Of a DNA stretch of 64,000 nucleotides, positions 1 to 13,125 are shown piece by piece. This DNA comes from Sphingomonas sp. LM7 (lineage in GTDB: Bacteria; Pseudomonadota; Alphaproteobacteria; Sphingomonadales; Sphingomonadaceae). The notes under the pieces are model-generated. The model saw nothing but the letters and a program-made list of their open reading frames with translations, made no database searches and had not been told where the DNA came from. The stretch is taken from the NCBI RefSeq assembly GCF_002002925.1, contig NZ_CP019511.1:1178001-1242000 (forward strand), given 5' to 3'. Numbering within the stretch: the first letter of the stretch is position 1; each line of letters starts with the position of its first letter. The position numbers were made by a program, and so were the translations under genes.

Positions 1-1
1 G

Positions 2-289
2 CTGTTCGAGACGCTGGGCGAGGTGCAGGAGCGGCTGAAGCCGTCAAACCTCGCGCAGAACGCCGTCGAGACCGCCGCACAGGGTGTCGCCTCCACTGCG
101 CGCAAGGGCGCGGAAGCCGTACGCGCCCGCCCCTTCGCCGCCGCAGCGATCGCCGGGACGGTCGGGCTGGTATTCGCCCGCGGCTGGATCGCCGACATGC
201 TTCGCCGTCGCAATGAAACCGCCCCCGCTGCCGATGGTTTGAGCACCAAGACATCCGCGAAGCCCGCGAAGAAAGGACCGTCCAAATGA
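2..289 (+). CDS. DUF3618-type protein, C-terminal part (gene starts before the window)
   Basis: The reading frame is open from base 2 and ends at the TGA at 287-289, so only the last 95 or so residues are present. The stretch around LGEVQERLKPSNLAQNA matches the conserved core of DUF3618 proteins, which sphingomonads carry next to a holin-like membrane protein. After it come a hydrophobic segment (AAAAIAGTVGLVFARGW) and a Lys/Ala-rich tail. DUF3618 has no established biochemical function; a membrane-associated envelope-stress role is only inferred. A GTG at 23 could serve as a start, but the homologous region continues upstream, so I treat this as a truncated gene. The next gene overlaps its stop codon (ATGA), implying one transcript. 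Confidence 0.7.
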   Translation: MFETLGEVQERLKPSNLAQNAVETAAQGVASTARKGAEAVRARPFAAAAIAGTVGLVFARGWIADMLRRRNETAPAADGLSTKTSAKPAKKGPSK

Positions 290-645
290 CTACTCCCAGC
301 AGCAATGCGCAGTCCGGCGCCGCCGCAAACGACACCAGCAAGGGCCGTGCACGCGATGCAGTGGAGAGCATCGGCGATAATCCCGCCGCTCTGCTCGCCG
401 GCGGCGTCGCGCTCGGCGTGCTGGTCGGCGTGCTGCTCCCCCGCGCCGCGAAGGAGCGCGAGCTGCTCGCACCCGTCGGCCGCCAGATCGCCGACCGCGT
501 CACCAGCACCGCCCAGGCGGTAAAGGACGCCGGCCGGCAGGAGATCGATACGCTCCTCCCCGGCCGCGACGCCACCAAAGAAAAGGTGACTGCGCTGTTC
601 GGCAACATCCTCGACGCCGCGAAGAGCGCCGGCCAGAAGGCCTAA
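286..645 (+). CDS. Small membrane-anchored hypothetical protein (ElaB/DUF883-like layout)
   Basis: This is a 119-residue protein whose ATG overlaps the stop of the DUF3618 gene by four bases, so the two are probably translationally coupled. A polar Ser/Ala-rich N-terminus is followed by one hydrophobic, glycine-rich segment at about residues 33-52 (NPAALLAGGVALGVLVGVLL). An amphipathic C-terminal half (APVGRQIADRVTSTAQAVKDAG onwards) looks helical. The arrangement resembles small inner-membrane proteins that follow DUF3618 in sphingomonads. I see no catalytic motif and do not assign a function. Confidence 0.65.
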   Translation: MTTPSSNAQSGAAANDTSKGRARDAVESIGDNPAALLAGGVALGVLVGVLLPRAAKERELLAPVGRQIADRVTSTAQAVKDAGRQEIDTLLPGRDATKEKVTALFGNILDAAKSAGQKA

Positions 646-720
646 GGATGAGATCGGGGTTGAGCGGTTAAGGTTTTGCCCGGTAAGGGCAGTGTCAAAT
701 CGCTCTCCCCAGGAGTTTCC

Positions 721-948
721 ATGAGCAAGCTGCACCTCGTCTTCGGCGGTCGCGTGACCGATCCCCAGACGCTCGACTTCGCCGATCCGTCCAAGCTCGA
801 CGTGGTCGGGGTGTTCCCCGATTATGCCAGCGCTGAAAAGGCGTGGCGTGCCGCCGCGCAGCGCACCGTCGACGATGCCGAGATGCGCTATGTCGTGGTG
901 CATCTGCACCGGCTGCTCGAGCCCGATCTGGACAAGCCGGCGGCCTGA
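721..948 (+). CDS. DUF4170 protein
   Basis: This is a 75-residue soluble protein beginning MSKLHLVFGGRVTDP and containing VVGVFPDYASAEKAWRAAAQ and MRYVVVHLHRLLEP, which match the short alphaproteobacterial DUF4170 family over its whole length. The frame is open upstream to a TTG at 676, but the ATG at 721 is preceded by AGGAG at good spacing and gives the usual family length. The family has a compact alpha/beta look and no known function. It faces the minus-strand rhomboid gene tail to tail with a 7-base gap. Confidence 0.8.
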   Translation: MSKLHLVFGGRVTDPQTLDFADPSKLDVVGVFPDYASAEKAWRAAAQRTVDDAEMRYVVVHLHRLLEPDLDKPAA

Positions 949-955
949 GCTCGCC

Positions 956-1579
956 TCAGGTCCTGCGCCAGCGCCACTTGAGCAGTGGCCTGGCGAGCAC
1001 CAGACCGGCGACGAATCCGCCGATATGCGCCGCCGCCGCGATCGCGATGCCCTCCAGCCGGAGGGCGTAGGCTGCCAGCAGGTTCACGCCGGCCCAGGCG
1101 GCCGCGAGCCATAGCGCCTGGATCGCCAGCGCCGGGATCGGCCCTAGCGCAATCGCGCGCGACCGCGCGAACAGCAGCGAATAGGCGCCGAATACCGCCG
1201 AAGCTGCCCCGCTTGCGCCCACCATCGGCGTGATCGCCATAGGCTCCGGCAGCCACTGCGCAAACGCAGCCGCATACGCCCCGACCAGATAGAGGATCGC
1301 GATCCCGCGCGCGCCCACCGCGCGTTCGCATTGCCAGCCGGTGAAGAGCAGGATCAGCAAATTGCTGAACAGATGCAGTACCCCGGCATGGACGAAGGCC
1401 GAGCTGAGCGGCGTCAACCATGTCGGAATGGCCGCATAGTCGGTCTCGACCCCGCTGAGCCGCGCGGGGATGAACCCGGCGCGCATCGGCACATCGATCG
1501 TTTCGGGCGCGAGCATCACCACCACGCTGACCGTCACCGTCGCCAGTGCGATCGCCCCGGTGGCAGTCAACCGACTCAT
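956..1579 (-). CDS. Rhomboid-family intramembrane serine protease
   Basis: The 207-residue polytopic protein carries the complete rhomboid signature. HLFSN is at 69-73 (the HxxxN motif of helix 2), GASG at 121-124 has the nucleophile Ser123, and AHIGG has the catalytic His185 in the last helices. Rhomboids cleave transmembrane helices within the membrane; the substrate cannot be told from sequence. About six hydrophobic segments are visible and no extra cytosolic domain is present. The gene lies just downstream of a second rhomboid homologue (1608-2189) that has lost both catalytic residues, so the two probably arose by duplication and may work together. Confidence 0.9.
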   Translation of the reverse strand: MSRLTATGAIALATVTVSVVVMLAPETIDVPMRAGFIPARLSGVETDYAAIPTWLTPLSSAFVHAGVLHLFSNLLILLFTGWQCERAVGARGIAILYLVGAYAAAFAQWLPEPMAITPMVGASGAASAVFGAYSLLFARSRAIALGPIPALAIQALWLAAAWAGVNLLAAYALRLEGIAIAAAAHIGGFVAGLVLARPLLKWRWRRT

Positions 1580-1607
1580 TTTCGCTCGCCTTACCCGAAC
1601 ATCCCGG

Positions 1608-2189
1608 TCACGCGCCGCGATAGCGCCACGCCAACAGCGGCCGCGCGATGACGATACCCGCGACCAGGCCGAAGATCGGCGCCACGAGGCTCGTCGAGGG
1701 ATCGAAGCGCTGAGACGCTAGCGCGAATGCCAGCTGGATGCCGATCCAGATCAGCGCCAGGCTGGCGATCTGCCCCGCCCGGCCGAAGCGCCGCCACGTC
1801 GGCAGCGCCTCGGGCACGCCGTACAGCATGAAATAGCAGCCGATCACCCCGAACAATGCGGGGTCCATGCCGGCGCTGGGGATCGGCGATTGCGGCGTCA
1901 GCAGCAATCGCCCGAGCGCGCCGCAATAGCCGGAAACGACGAAGGTCGCGATCAGCCCGGCCGGCCCGATCGCGCGCTCGACATATCGGCCCGCGATGAG
2001 GAGGAAAATGAGGTTGAAGATCGCCGAGATCGCATCCGGCGGAATGAAAAGCGATGCCAGCGGGGAGAGCAAGGCGCGCGCCACGTCGCTGTTCCACGCG
2101 CCGCTCGAAAATTCCAGCGGCACGAAGCCGAAGCCGATCGCGGCCGCCTCGAACCCGAGCACCGCGCCCACGAAGACGAGCGCAAACAC
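1608..2189 (-). CDS. Catalytically dead rhomboid homologue (pseudo-rhomboid)
   Basis: This 193-residue polytopic protein aligns with the rhomboid next door, including the shared end VAGIVIARPLLAWR versus VAGLVLARPLLKWR. The nucleophile motif GASG is replaced by GMDP (107-110), with Asp109 at the Ser position, and the catalytic His is replaced by Pro171 (VAPIFG versus AAHIGG). The HxxxN histidine is also gone (ISAIFN). The frame is undamaged, so it looks like a maintained non-protease rather than a decaying gene. The GTG at 2189 is used as start; the frame stays open upstream into the end of greA without an ATG, so the N-terminus is uncertain. Confidence 0.8.
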   Translation of the reverse strand: MFALVFVGAVLGFEAAAIGFGFVPLEFSSGAWNSDVARALLSPLASLFIPPDAISAIFNLIFLLIAGRYVERAIGPAGLIATFVVSGYCGALGRLLLTPQSPIPSAGMDPALFGVIGCYFMLYGVPEALPTWRRFGRAGQIASLALIWIGIQLAFALASQRFDPSTSLVAPIFGLVAGIVIARPLLAWRYRGA

Positions 2190-2242
2190 CGACAGCGCAA
2201 CCAGCGCGTCGGTGAAGCGACCCGGCGGGAGATGGATTCCGT

Positions 2243-2719
2243 TCAGATGAACTCGATCTTGGAGACGACGTAATAGCGGTCGCCGGCCGGAACCGACACT
2301 TCGACTTCCTCGTCGACCTTGCGTCCGATCAGCGCGCGACCGATCGGCGAATTATACGAGATGCGGCCCTTGCTGGCGTCCGCCTCGGTCTCGCTGACGA
2401 TCTGGTAACGGATCGGCTTGTCGTCCTCGTCGAGCAACGTCACCGTCGCGCCGAAGACGACCTTGTCGCCCGACAGGTCCTTGGGATCGATGATCTGGGC
2501 GCGGCTGAGCTTGCCTTCGATGTCCGAGATCGTCGCTTCGTTCTGGCCCTGCTGCTCCTTGGCAGCATGATATTCGGCGTTTTCCGAAAGATCGCCATGC
2601 GCGCGCGCTTCCTCGATCGCGTCCACGATCAGCGGGCGCTCCGTTTTGAGGCGCTTCAGCTCTGCGGTGAGCTTCTCGTAGCCCTCCTTGAGCATCGGCA
2701 TCTTCTCGACCGTCGCCAT
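2243..2719 (-). CDS. greA: Transcription elongation factor GreA
   Basis: This 158-residue protein has the two GreA parts. The N-terminal coiled coil contains the acidic tip ([18 protein letters not shown]), which enters the RNA polymerase secondary channel and promotes cleavage of backtracked RNA. The C-terminal FKBP-like domain contains [22 protein letters not shown]. The ATG at 2719 gives [17 protein letters not shown], the normal family start; a longer frame to 2779 adds residues without homology. It lies downstream of carB on the same strand, a frequent alphaproteobacterial order, separated by about 240 bases holding a palindromic repeat. Confidence 0.96.
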   Translation of the reverse strand: MATVEKMPMLKEGYEKLTAELKRLKTERPLIVDAIEEARAHGDLSENAEYHAAKEQQGQNEATISDIEGKLSRAQIIDPKDLSGDKVVFGATVTLLDEDDKPIRYQIVSETEADASKGRISYNSPIGRALIGRKVDEEVEVSVPAGDRYYVVSKIEFI

Positions 2720-2884
2720 TACATCCCGTCCCTTAAACGCCTCGATCCCCAAGCGTCCCACATTCGGGTACGCCCGCACATTAACATCAGTTGGGGGAGT
2801 TCAATTGTGCGAGTGCGAATAATAAGACTGCAAGGGACAAACATCAAGCGCCTGCCCGATTGACGCCGCAATTCGTCGCCTTTC

Positions 2885-2960
2885 CGTCATCCCGCGGAAC
2901 GCCGGGATGTCGGGCAAAGGCGCAGTCCGTGGCACGATATCGGCTTTCGCCGGGATGACG
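2885..2960. repeat. Intergenic inverted repeat, GTCATCCCG type
   Basis: CGTCATCCCG at 2885-2894 is mirrored by CGGGATGACG at 2951-2960. The inner sequence holds further partial complements (GCCGGGATG and CTTTCGCCGGGAT). It lies between carB and greA and starts directly downstream of the carB stop. Elements of this kind are scattered between genes in sphingomonads; here it may also act as a weak terminator or RNA-stabilising hairpin. There is no T-tract. Confidence 0.65.
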
Positions 2961-2962
2961 AT

Positions 2963-6291
<3,329 letters not shown>

Positions 6292-6292
<1 letters not shown>

Positions 6293-6780
6293 TATTTGTC
6301 GACTGCCTTGGACGTGCTGGAGGCTATCAGATCGTCAATCGCGGCCTGTCCCTCTGGTGAATACCGATTCACGACATCGAGTGTCGGACCGCAGCTAAAA
6401 TATGAAATATCGCGCGGTTCACGCGGTTCAAATGACCATCCGCCAAACTGTAAGCCTGCCCTATCGGCGAGGCCAACAAGCACCGGAATGCGCTCGTGTA
6501 ACCATTCGACCGTAGGAACCACGTTTTCCCACGCTTCAATGCCGCTCGTTCCGCCAACATAGTCCACGCTGAGCGGCAGGCGTGCGGCATCGAACAATGG
6601 CTTAGCGATCTGATTGTAGGACGCTTCCTCGCTCCACGGCTCCTCTTCATTGTAGTCAGCCGGGTTCAAATGAAAGCAAACGCGGGCATAATCTGCCTCA
6701 ACGGTCGGAAGTAACCCTATGACTTCCTCACCACGACGAAGATGCTCGTCGAGTGTCCAAGTCGGCACCTCGTCGCTCAC
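6292..6780 (-). CDS. Unrecognised 162-residue protein lodged between carA and carB
   Basis: The GTG at 6780 overlaps the TGA of carA by four bases (GTGA), and the TAA overlaps the carB ATG by one base, so the gene is fully integrated in the carAB operon. The product is acidic and soluble, with no signal peptide or membrane segment. It has many aromatic residues ([73 protein letters not shown]). I recognise no catalytic motif. Base composition is visibly poorer in GC than the flanking car genes, which suggests a later arrival. A small regulatory or immunity-like fold is conceivable, but nothing in the sequence proves it. Confidence 0.75.
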
Positions 6781-8018
6781 TGTAGCATTCCGACGAACTT
6801 CTCGAACAGATACAGGCTGTCCTGCGGCCCCGGGCTCGCCTCGGGGTGATACTGCACCGCGAACGCCGGCCGGTCGGTCAGTTCGAAGCCCGCATTGGAC
6901 CCGTCGAACAGCGACACATGTGTCTCGCGCGCGTTCGCGGGCAGCGTCTCGCTCAACACCGCGAAGCCGTGGTTCATGCTGGTGATCTCGACCGCGCCGT
7001 CGCTCAGCCGCTTGACCGGGTGGTTGGCGCCGCGATGGCCCTGGAACATCTTGCTGGTCTGCGCGCCCACTGCCAGCGCCATCAGCTGGTGGCCCAGGCA
7101 GATGCCGAACACCGGCTTGCCGCTGTCGAGCATCGCGCGGATCACCGGCACGGCATAGTCCGCAGTCGCGGCGGGGTCGCCCGGGCCGTTCGAGAGGAAG
7201 AAGCCGTCGGGCGCGAAGCTCATCGCCTGCTCGAAGGTCGCGGTGGCGGGGAGCACGGTCACCTTGGCGCCGGCCTGGACCAGATTGCGGAAAATGTTGT
7301 GCTTCGAGCCGTAGTCGATCGCGACGATGTGGGGCTTTTCGGAAGCGCGTTTCTCGACTTCGCTCGAAACGAACGGCTGACTGGATGCGCCGCGCTCCTC
7401 TCCGTTCGCTTCGAGCGAAGTCGAGAAGCCTGTGTCTCCATACCCAAACCCGAGCCGCCACACGCCGCCTTCCCAGCCGAAATGGGTCTCGGCGGTGACC
7501 GAAATGGCAAGGTCCATGCCCTCCAGCCCCGGCCACGCCCGCGCCATTTCGAGCAGCAGCGGAATGTCGAACTCGCCCGAAGCCGAATGCGCAATCACGC
7601 CGTTGGGCGCCCCGCCGGCGCGGATGCGCCTGGTCAGCGCACGGGTGTCGATCCCCGACAGCCCGATCCGGGCGTGCTTCTTCATCCACGCGTCGAGATG
7701 CTCGGTCGAACGGAAGTTGCTCGGCTCGGTGACGTCCTCGCGGACGATCATCCCCAGCGCGTGGGGATTGTCGGCTTCGACATCGTCGGGGTTGGCGCCG
7801 ACATTGCCGATGTGCGGGAAGGTGAAATTGATGATCTGCCCGGCGAAGGACGGGTCGGTCATGATTTCCTGATAGCCGGTCATCGCAGTGTGGAAGCACA
7901 CTTCGCCGACCGCCTGCCCCTCGGCACCGAATCCCCTTCCCCACACCACGTCGCCCGACGCCAGTACCAATACTCCCGTGGCTCCGGGAGGCGCAGACAT
8001 GGGTTTGGCTTCGGCCAT
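6777..8018 (-). CDS. carA: Carbamoyl-phosphate synthase small (glutaminase) subunit with a palindrome-encoded insertion
   Basis: This 413-residue protein hydrolyses glutamine and channels ammonia to CarB. The N-terminal small-subunit domain begins TGVLVLASGDVVWGRGFG. The class I glutaminase domain has the nucleophile in GICLGHQLMALA and the His/Glu pair in YHPEASPG. It is about 30 residues longer than typical. Between the two domains, after GFGYGDT and before KPHIVAIDYG, lies an extra segment reading FSTSLEANG then PFVSSEVEKRA. This segment is encoded by a near-perfect palindrome at 7351-7427 that also occurs elsewhere in this window. The reading frame is kept, and all catalytic motifs are intact. 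A second start MSAPPG six codons on is possible. Confidence 0.97.
   Translation of the reverse strand: MAEAKPMSAPPGATGVLVLASGDVVWGRGFGAEGQAVGEVCFHTAMTGYQEIMTDPSFAGQIINFTFPHIGNVGANPDDVEADNPHALGMIVREDVTEPSNFRSTEHLDAWMKKHARIGLSGIDTRALTRRIRAGGAPNGVIAHSASGEFDIPLLLEMARAWPGLEGMDLAISVTAETHFGWEGGVWRLGFGYGDTGFSTSLEANGEERGASSQPFVSSEVEKRASEKPHIVAIDYGSKHNIFRNLVQAGAKVTVLPATATFEQAMSFAPDGFFLSNGPGDPAATADYAVPVIRAMLDSGKPVFGICLGHQLMALAVGAQTSKMFQGHRGANHPVKRLSDGAVEITSMNHGFAVLSETLPANARETHVSLFDGSNAGFELTDRPAFAVQYHPEASPGPQDSLYLFEKFVGMLQ
7351..7427. repeat. 77-bp palindromic element inserted in frame inside carA
   Basis: Arms of 26 bp (7351-7376 and 7402-7427) match with one mismatch around a 25-base loop. Their common core is CGAGCGAAGTCGAGAA. 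Two further copies lie at 8632-8702 (between genes) and 9001-9065 (inside a gene). In carA it contributes about 26 codons to the linker joining the two domains, without a stop codon or frameshift. Confidence 0.9.
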
Positions 8019-8158
8019 TTAAGGGTGGCGCTCCATTTGGGTTTGTGACGATGTCGCTAAGTCGTGGCGGCTAGACCCCTCCCCGCCTTACGTCAACCGG
8101 TTCACGGACGCCGCGGCATCGGCTAGGGGTATGCGCTTTCCGTTTATCGAGAGACAGC

Positions 8159-8611
8159 ATGATTCGCGACGACATCAAGGCCGCGCAGATCGCCGCCATG
8201 AAGGCCGGTGACAAGACGAGCCGGGGCGCCATCACCCTGATCCAGTCGGCGATCAAGAATCGCGACATCGAGGCGCGCACCGGCAAGGCGCCCGAGGACG
8301 ACGACGCATTGGTGGTCGAAGTGCTCCAGAAAATGGTCAAGCAGCGCCGCGAATCGATCGAGATGTACACCAAGGGCGGCCGCCAGGAGCTTGCCGACGC
8401 CGAAGCCGCAGAGGTGGCGGTGATCGAGCGGTTTTTGCCGAAGCAGATGAGCGCGGAAGAGACCGCCGCGGCGATCGAGACAATCAAGGCCGAGCTTGGC
8501 GCGAGCGGCATGAAGGACATGGGCCGCGTAATGGCCGAGCTCAAGGCGCGCCATGCGACCACGCTGGACATGAGCAAGGCGAGCGCGGCGGTGAAGGCGG
8601 CGCTTTCGTAA
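8159..8611 (+). CDS. GatB/YqeY domain protein
   Basis: This 150-residue all-helical protein begins MIRDDIKAAQIAAMKAGDKT and contains the family motif VIERFLPKQMSAEE. The domain is the tRNA-binding tail found in GatB, here as a stand-alone YqeY protein; its exact job is unknown, though a link to tRNA-dependent amidation is often supposed. The start ATG at 8159 follows a GAGA-type ribosome site. It is divergent from carA (140-base gap). A palindromic element lies directly after it at 8632-8702. The gene order YqeY then dnaG then rpoD echoes the common association of YqeY with the primase-sigma operon. Confidence 0.93.
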   Translation: MIRDDIKAAQIAAMKAGDKTSRGAITLIQSAIKNRDIEARTGKAPEDDDALVVEVLQKMVKQRRESIEMYTKGGRQELADAEAAEVAVIERFLPKQMSAEETAAAIETIKAELGASGMKDMGRVMAELKARHATTLDMSKASAAVKAALS

Positions 8612-8631
8612 CCGCAGGCCTGGCTCCTCCC

Positions 8632-8702
8632 CCGTTCGTTTCGAGCGAAGTCGAGAAACGGAGACTTGGGACAAGCTTCTCGACTACGCTCAAAGCGAAC
8701 GG
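8632..8702. repeat. Palindromic element, intergenic copy
   Basis: The arms 8632-8657 and 8677-8702 correspond to the 26-bp arms of the element in carA, with three mismatches between arms. It fills most of the gap between the YqeY-like gene and the GIY-YIG gene, and could fold into a long hairpin in the transcript. Confidence 0.88.
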
Positions 8703-8718
8703 AGGGTAGAAGCCAAGG

Positions 8719-9108
8719 ATGGCGTTCTGGGCATACATGCTGAGATGTGCGGATGGTCGGTACTACACCGGCCACACCGATAATCTCGAACGCCGGATCG
8801 GCGAGCATCAGAGCGGCGTCTGCGGGTACACCTCACGCCGCCTCCCGGTTGAACTGGTGTGGAGCGAAACCTTCTTCAGCCGGATCGAAGCGATGGAAAC
8901 CGAGCACATCGTCGGCGGCTGGTCCCGCGCGAAGAAAGAAGCACTGATCGCGGGCGACTGGAAGCAGGTCTCGTTCTTTGCCCGTCCTCCGAAGCAGCGT
9001 TTCTCGACTTCGCTCGAAACGAACGGAAATACCTCTACACCGTCTGTTTCGAGCGAAGTCGAGAAACCTGAGACGCCAAACACCAAGTCGCCAGCGCCAC
9101 CCCAATGA
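8719..9108 (+). CDS. GIY-YIG superfamily protein (UPF0213 type) with a palindrome-encoded tail
   Basis: This 129-residue protein starts with a single GIY-YIG nuclease domain (residues 1-90): AYMLRCADGRYYTGHT supplies the paired tyrosine strands, LERRIGEHQSG the Arg, and ETFFSRIEAMETEHIV the metal-binding Glu region. These small proteins resemble the nuclease domain of UvrC, but the cellular role of UPF0213 members is unsettled. The last 40 residues are not family sequence. They are RFSTSLETNG then SVSSEVEKPE, encoded by the palindrome at 9001-9065, plus a low-complexity end. The stop codon overlaps the dnaG ATG (ATGA), so the inserted tail carries the coupling to dnaG. Confidence 0.88.
   Translation: MAFWAYMLRCADGRYYTGHTDNLERRIGEHQSGVCGYTSRRLPVELVWSETFFSRIEAMETEHIVGGWSRAKKEALIAGDWKQVSFFARPPKQRFSTSLETNGNTSTPSVSSEVEKPETPNTKSPAPPQ
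9001..9065. repeat. Palindromic element forming the 3' end of the GIY-YIG gene
   Basis: The arms 9001-9026 and 9040-9065 match the carA copy; the loop is shorter (13 bases). It is read in the same frame as in carA and gives nearly the same peptide (FSTSLExNG and VSSEVEK), although the two genes lie on opposite strands. This is possible because the element is self-complementary. Confidence 0.88.
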
Positions 9109-10988
9109 GCCTCACTCCGCAATTCCTCGACGAGCTCCGCGCCCGCACGCTCCTGTCCGGCCTCGTCGCCAAGACGGTGAAGCTGCAAAAGGCCGGCCGC
9201 GAGTTCCGCGCCTGCTGCCCATTCCACCAGGAAAAGACCCCGAGCTTCTACGTCAACGACGACAAGGGCTTCTATCACTGCTTCGGCTGTTCGGCGCATG
9301 GCGACGCGATCCGCTGGATGACCGACCAGCGCGGGCTGCCCTTCATCGATGCAGTCAAGGAACTCGCCCAGGCCGCCGGCATGGAAATGCCCGAGCAGGA
9401 CCGACGCAGCGCCGAGAAGGCCGAGCGCGCCAAGGGGCTGCACGAGGCGATGGCCGATGCCGCAACCTGGTTTGTCGAGAAATTGAACGGCATCGAGGGC
9501 GCCGAGGCGCGGAATGTCCTCAAGCGCCGGGGCGTTACCGAGGATGTCGCGCGATCCTTTGGCCTCGGCTTCGCCCCCGATTCGCGCGGCAAGCTCAAGG
9601 AAGCGCTCAAGGGCTATGGCGATGCGATGCTGGTCGAAGCCGGCATGCTGATCCAGGTCGAGGAAAAGGAACCCTACGACCGCTTCCGCGGCCGCCTGAT
9701 GATCCCGATCCGCGACGTTCGCGGCCGGACGATAGCGTTCGGCGGCCGGATCATCGGCGACGGCGAGCCCAAATATCTCAACTCCCCCGAGACGCCGCTC
9801 TTCGACAAGGGCCGCACGCTCTACAATCTCGATCGCGCGCAGGCGGCGGCACGCAAGTCCGGCCGGATCATCGCAGTCGAAGGCTATATGGACGTGATCG
9901 CGCTCGCCCAGGCCGGGTTCGGCGAGGCCGTCGCGCCGCTCGGCACCGCGCTGACCGAGCACCAGCTCGAGCGGCTGTGGCGCATCGCCGAAGTCCCCCT
10001 GCTCTGCTTCGACGGCGATTCGGCCGGCCAGAAGGCCGCGCTGCGTGCCGCGCATCGCGCCCTCCCGATGCTCCAGCCCGGCCGCAGCCTAGCCTTCGTG
10101 ACGCTCCCCGAGGGGCTCGACCCAGACGATCTCGTCCGCACCAAGGGAGCGAATGCGTTCGAGGCGCTGCTCAAGGCGCCGCAGCCGCTGGTCGATCGCC
10201 TGTGGCAGAGCGAAGTCGCCGCCGAGCCGCTCGACACGCCCGAGCAGCGCGCCGGGCTCAAGCGCCGCCTGACCGAACTGGCCGGCAGCATCGCCGAACC
10301 CAATGTGAAGCACGAATATCTCGCCGAATTCCGCGAGCGCCTCGACACGCATTTCGGCCGCGGGCCCCGCGCCTATGAGGCGAGGACGCAGCGTGGCCCC
10401 GCCGCTCCGGCACGCGGCAAGCGCGACAAACGCGGCAATTGGCAGCCCCCCGAGGCGATGCCTGGCGCGACGATGCGCGGCCTGGTGGCGAGCGGCGGGC
10501 TGGATCCGATCCTCGCCCGCGCCGTGCTCGCCGGGCTGATCCGCCATCCCGCCGAGATCGCCCGCCACATGGAAGTGCTGGGCAGCCTGCGCAGTGCCTC
10601 TGGCGCGCTCGGGAAACTGTTCGAGGCGGTGATCGACGTCGCGCTGGAGGACCGGCAGCTTGATAGCGGCAAAGTTCTCACCATATTGGCCCGGTCCGGA
10701 TTTGATTCTGTGGCGAGCGATCTCTTGAGAGCCGATACGCTTCCTTTCTCGTTCACCCGCAACCAGGCGGACGAAGCGAGGGCGCGTGAGGACCTGAACG
10801 AGGCCATTGCGGTTATGGTAGCCCAACCGGCGGTCGATGCGGCGTTGGCGGAAGCTACGGCGGTCCTGGTGCGGGACGGATCCGAGGAGGCGTTCACCCG
10901 TCAGGTGGCGCTTTCGCGCAAGCGGCAGGAGTTGCAGGCGCGGCTTGCGAATCTGATGCTTGCGGACGAAGAAGAATTCGATGATTAG
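9105..10988 (+). CDS. dnaG: DNA primase
   Basis: This 627-residue primase synthesises RNA primers at the replication fork. The CHC2 zinc finger has Cys38, His41, Cys59 and Cys62 (CPFH and CFGC). The primase core follows with FRGRLMIPIRDVRGRTIAFGGRI. The TOPRIM domain shows VEGYMDVIALAQAG and CFDGDSAGQKAALRA with its acidic metal ligands. The C-terminal helicase-binding region is divergent, as usual. The start overlaps the GIY-YIG stop, and rpoD follows after 42 bases, giving an rpsU-less version of the macromolecular synthesis operon. Confidence 0.97.
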   Translation: MSLTPQFLDELRARTLLSGLVAKTVKLQKAGREFRACCPFHQEKTPSFYVNDDKGFYHCFGCSAHGDAIRWMTDQRGLPFIDAVKELAQAAGMEMPEQDRRSAEKAERAKGLHEAMADAATWFVEKLNGIEGAEARNVLKRRGVTEDVARSFGLGFAPDSRGKLKEALKGYGDAMLVEAGMLIQVEEKEPYDRFRGRLMIPIRDVRGRTIAFGGRIIGDGEPKYLNSPETPLFDKGRTLYNLDRAQAAARKSGRIIAVEGYMDVIALAQAGFGEAVAPLGTALTEHQLERLWRIAEVPLLCFDGDSAGQKAALRAAHRALPMLQPGRSLAFVTLPEGLDPDDLVRTKGANAFEALLKAPQPLVDRLWQSEVAAEPLDTPEQRAGLKRRLTELAGSIAEPNVKHEYLAEFRERLDTHFGRGPRAYEARTQRGPAAPARGKRDKRGNWQPPEAMPGATMRGLVASGGLDPILARAVLAGLIRHPAEIARHMEVLGSLRSASGALGKLFEAVIDVALEDRQLDSGKVLTILARSGFDSVASDLLRADTLPFSFTRNQADEARAREDLNEAIAVMVAQPAVDAALAEATAVLVRDGSEEAFTRQVALSRKRQELQARLANLMLADEEEFDD

Positions 10989-11030
10989 GGCGGCGTATAA
11001 TAGCCGCCATCTGGATTTCGAGGGTTATTG

Positions 11031-13067
<2,037 letters not shown>

Positions 13068-13093
13068 GCGCGACTTTCAGTAGCTGAAAAAAC

Positions 13094-13125
13094 GAACACC
13101 CCCGGAATTGCTTCCGGGGGTGTTC
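13094..13125. terminator. Strong hairpin downstream of rpoD, with a T-tract on the minus strand
   Basis: A perfect 14-bp stem (13094-13107 with 13112-13125) closes a 4-base loop. On the plus strand no T-run follows. On the minus strand the stem is followed by GTTTTTTC, so it is a classic intrinsic terminator for minus-strand transcripts arriving from the secreted-protein gene at 13401-13892, and probably a hairpin-only stop for rpoD. Confidence 0.8.

Noticed and set aside
2720..2779. Longer N-terminus for greA
   Set aside because: The extra residues have no homology, whereas the ATG at 2719 gives the standard GreA start.
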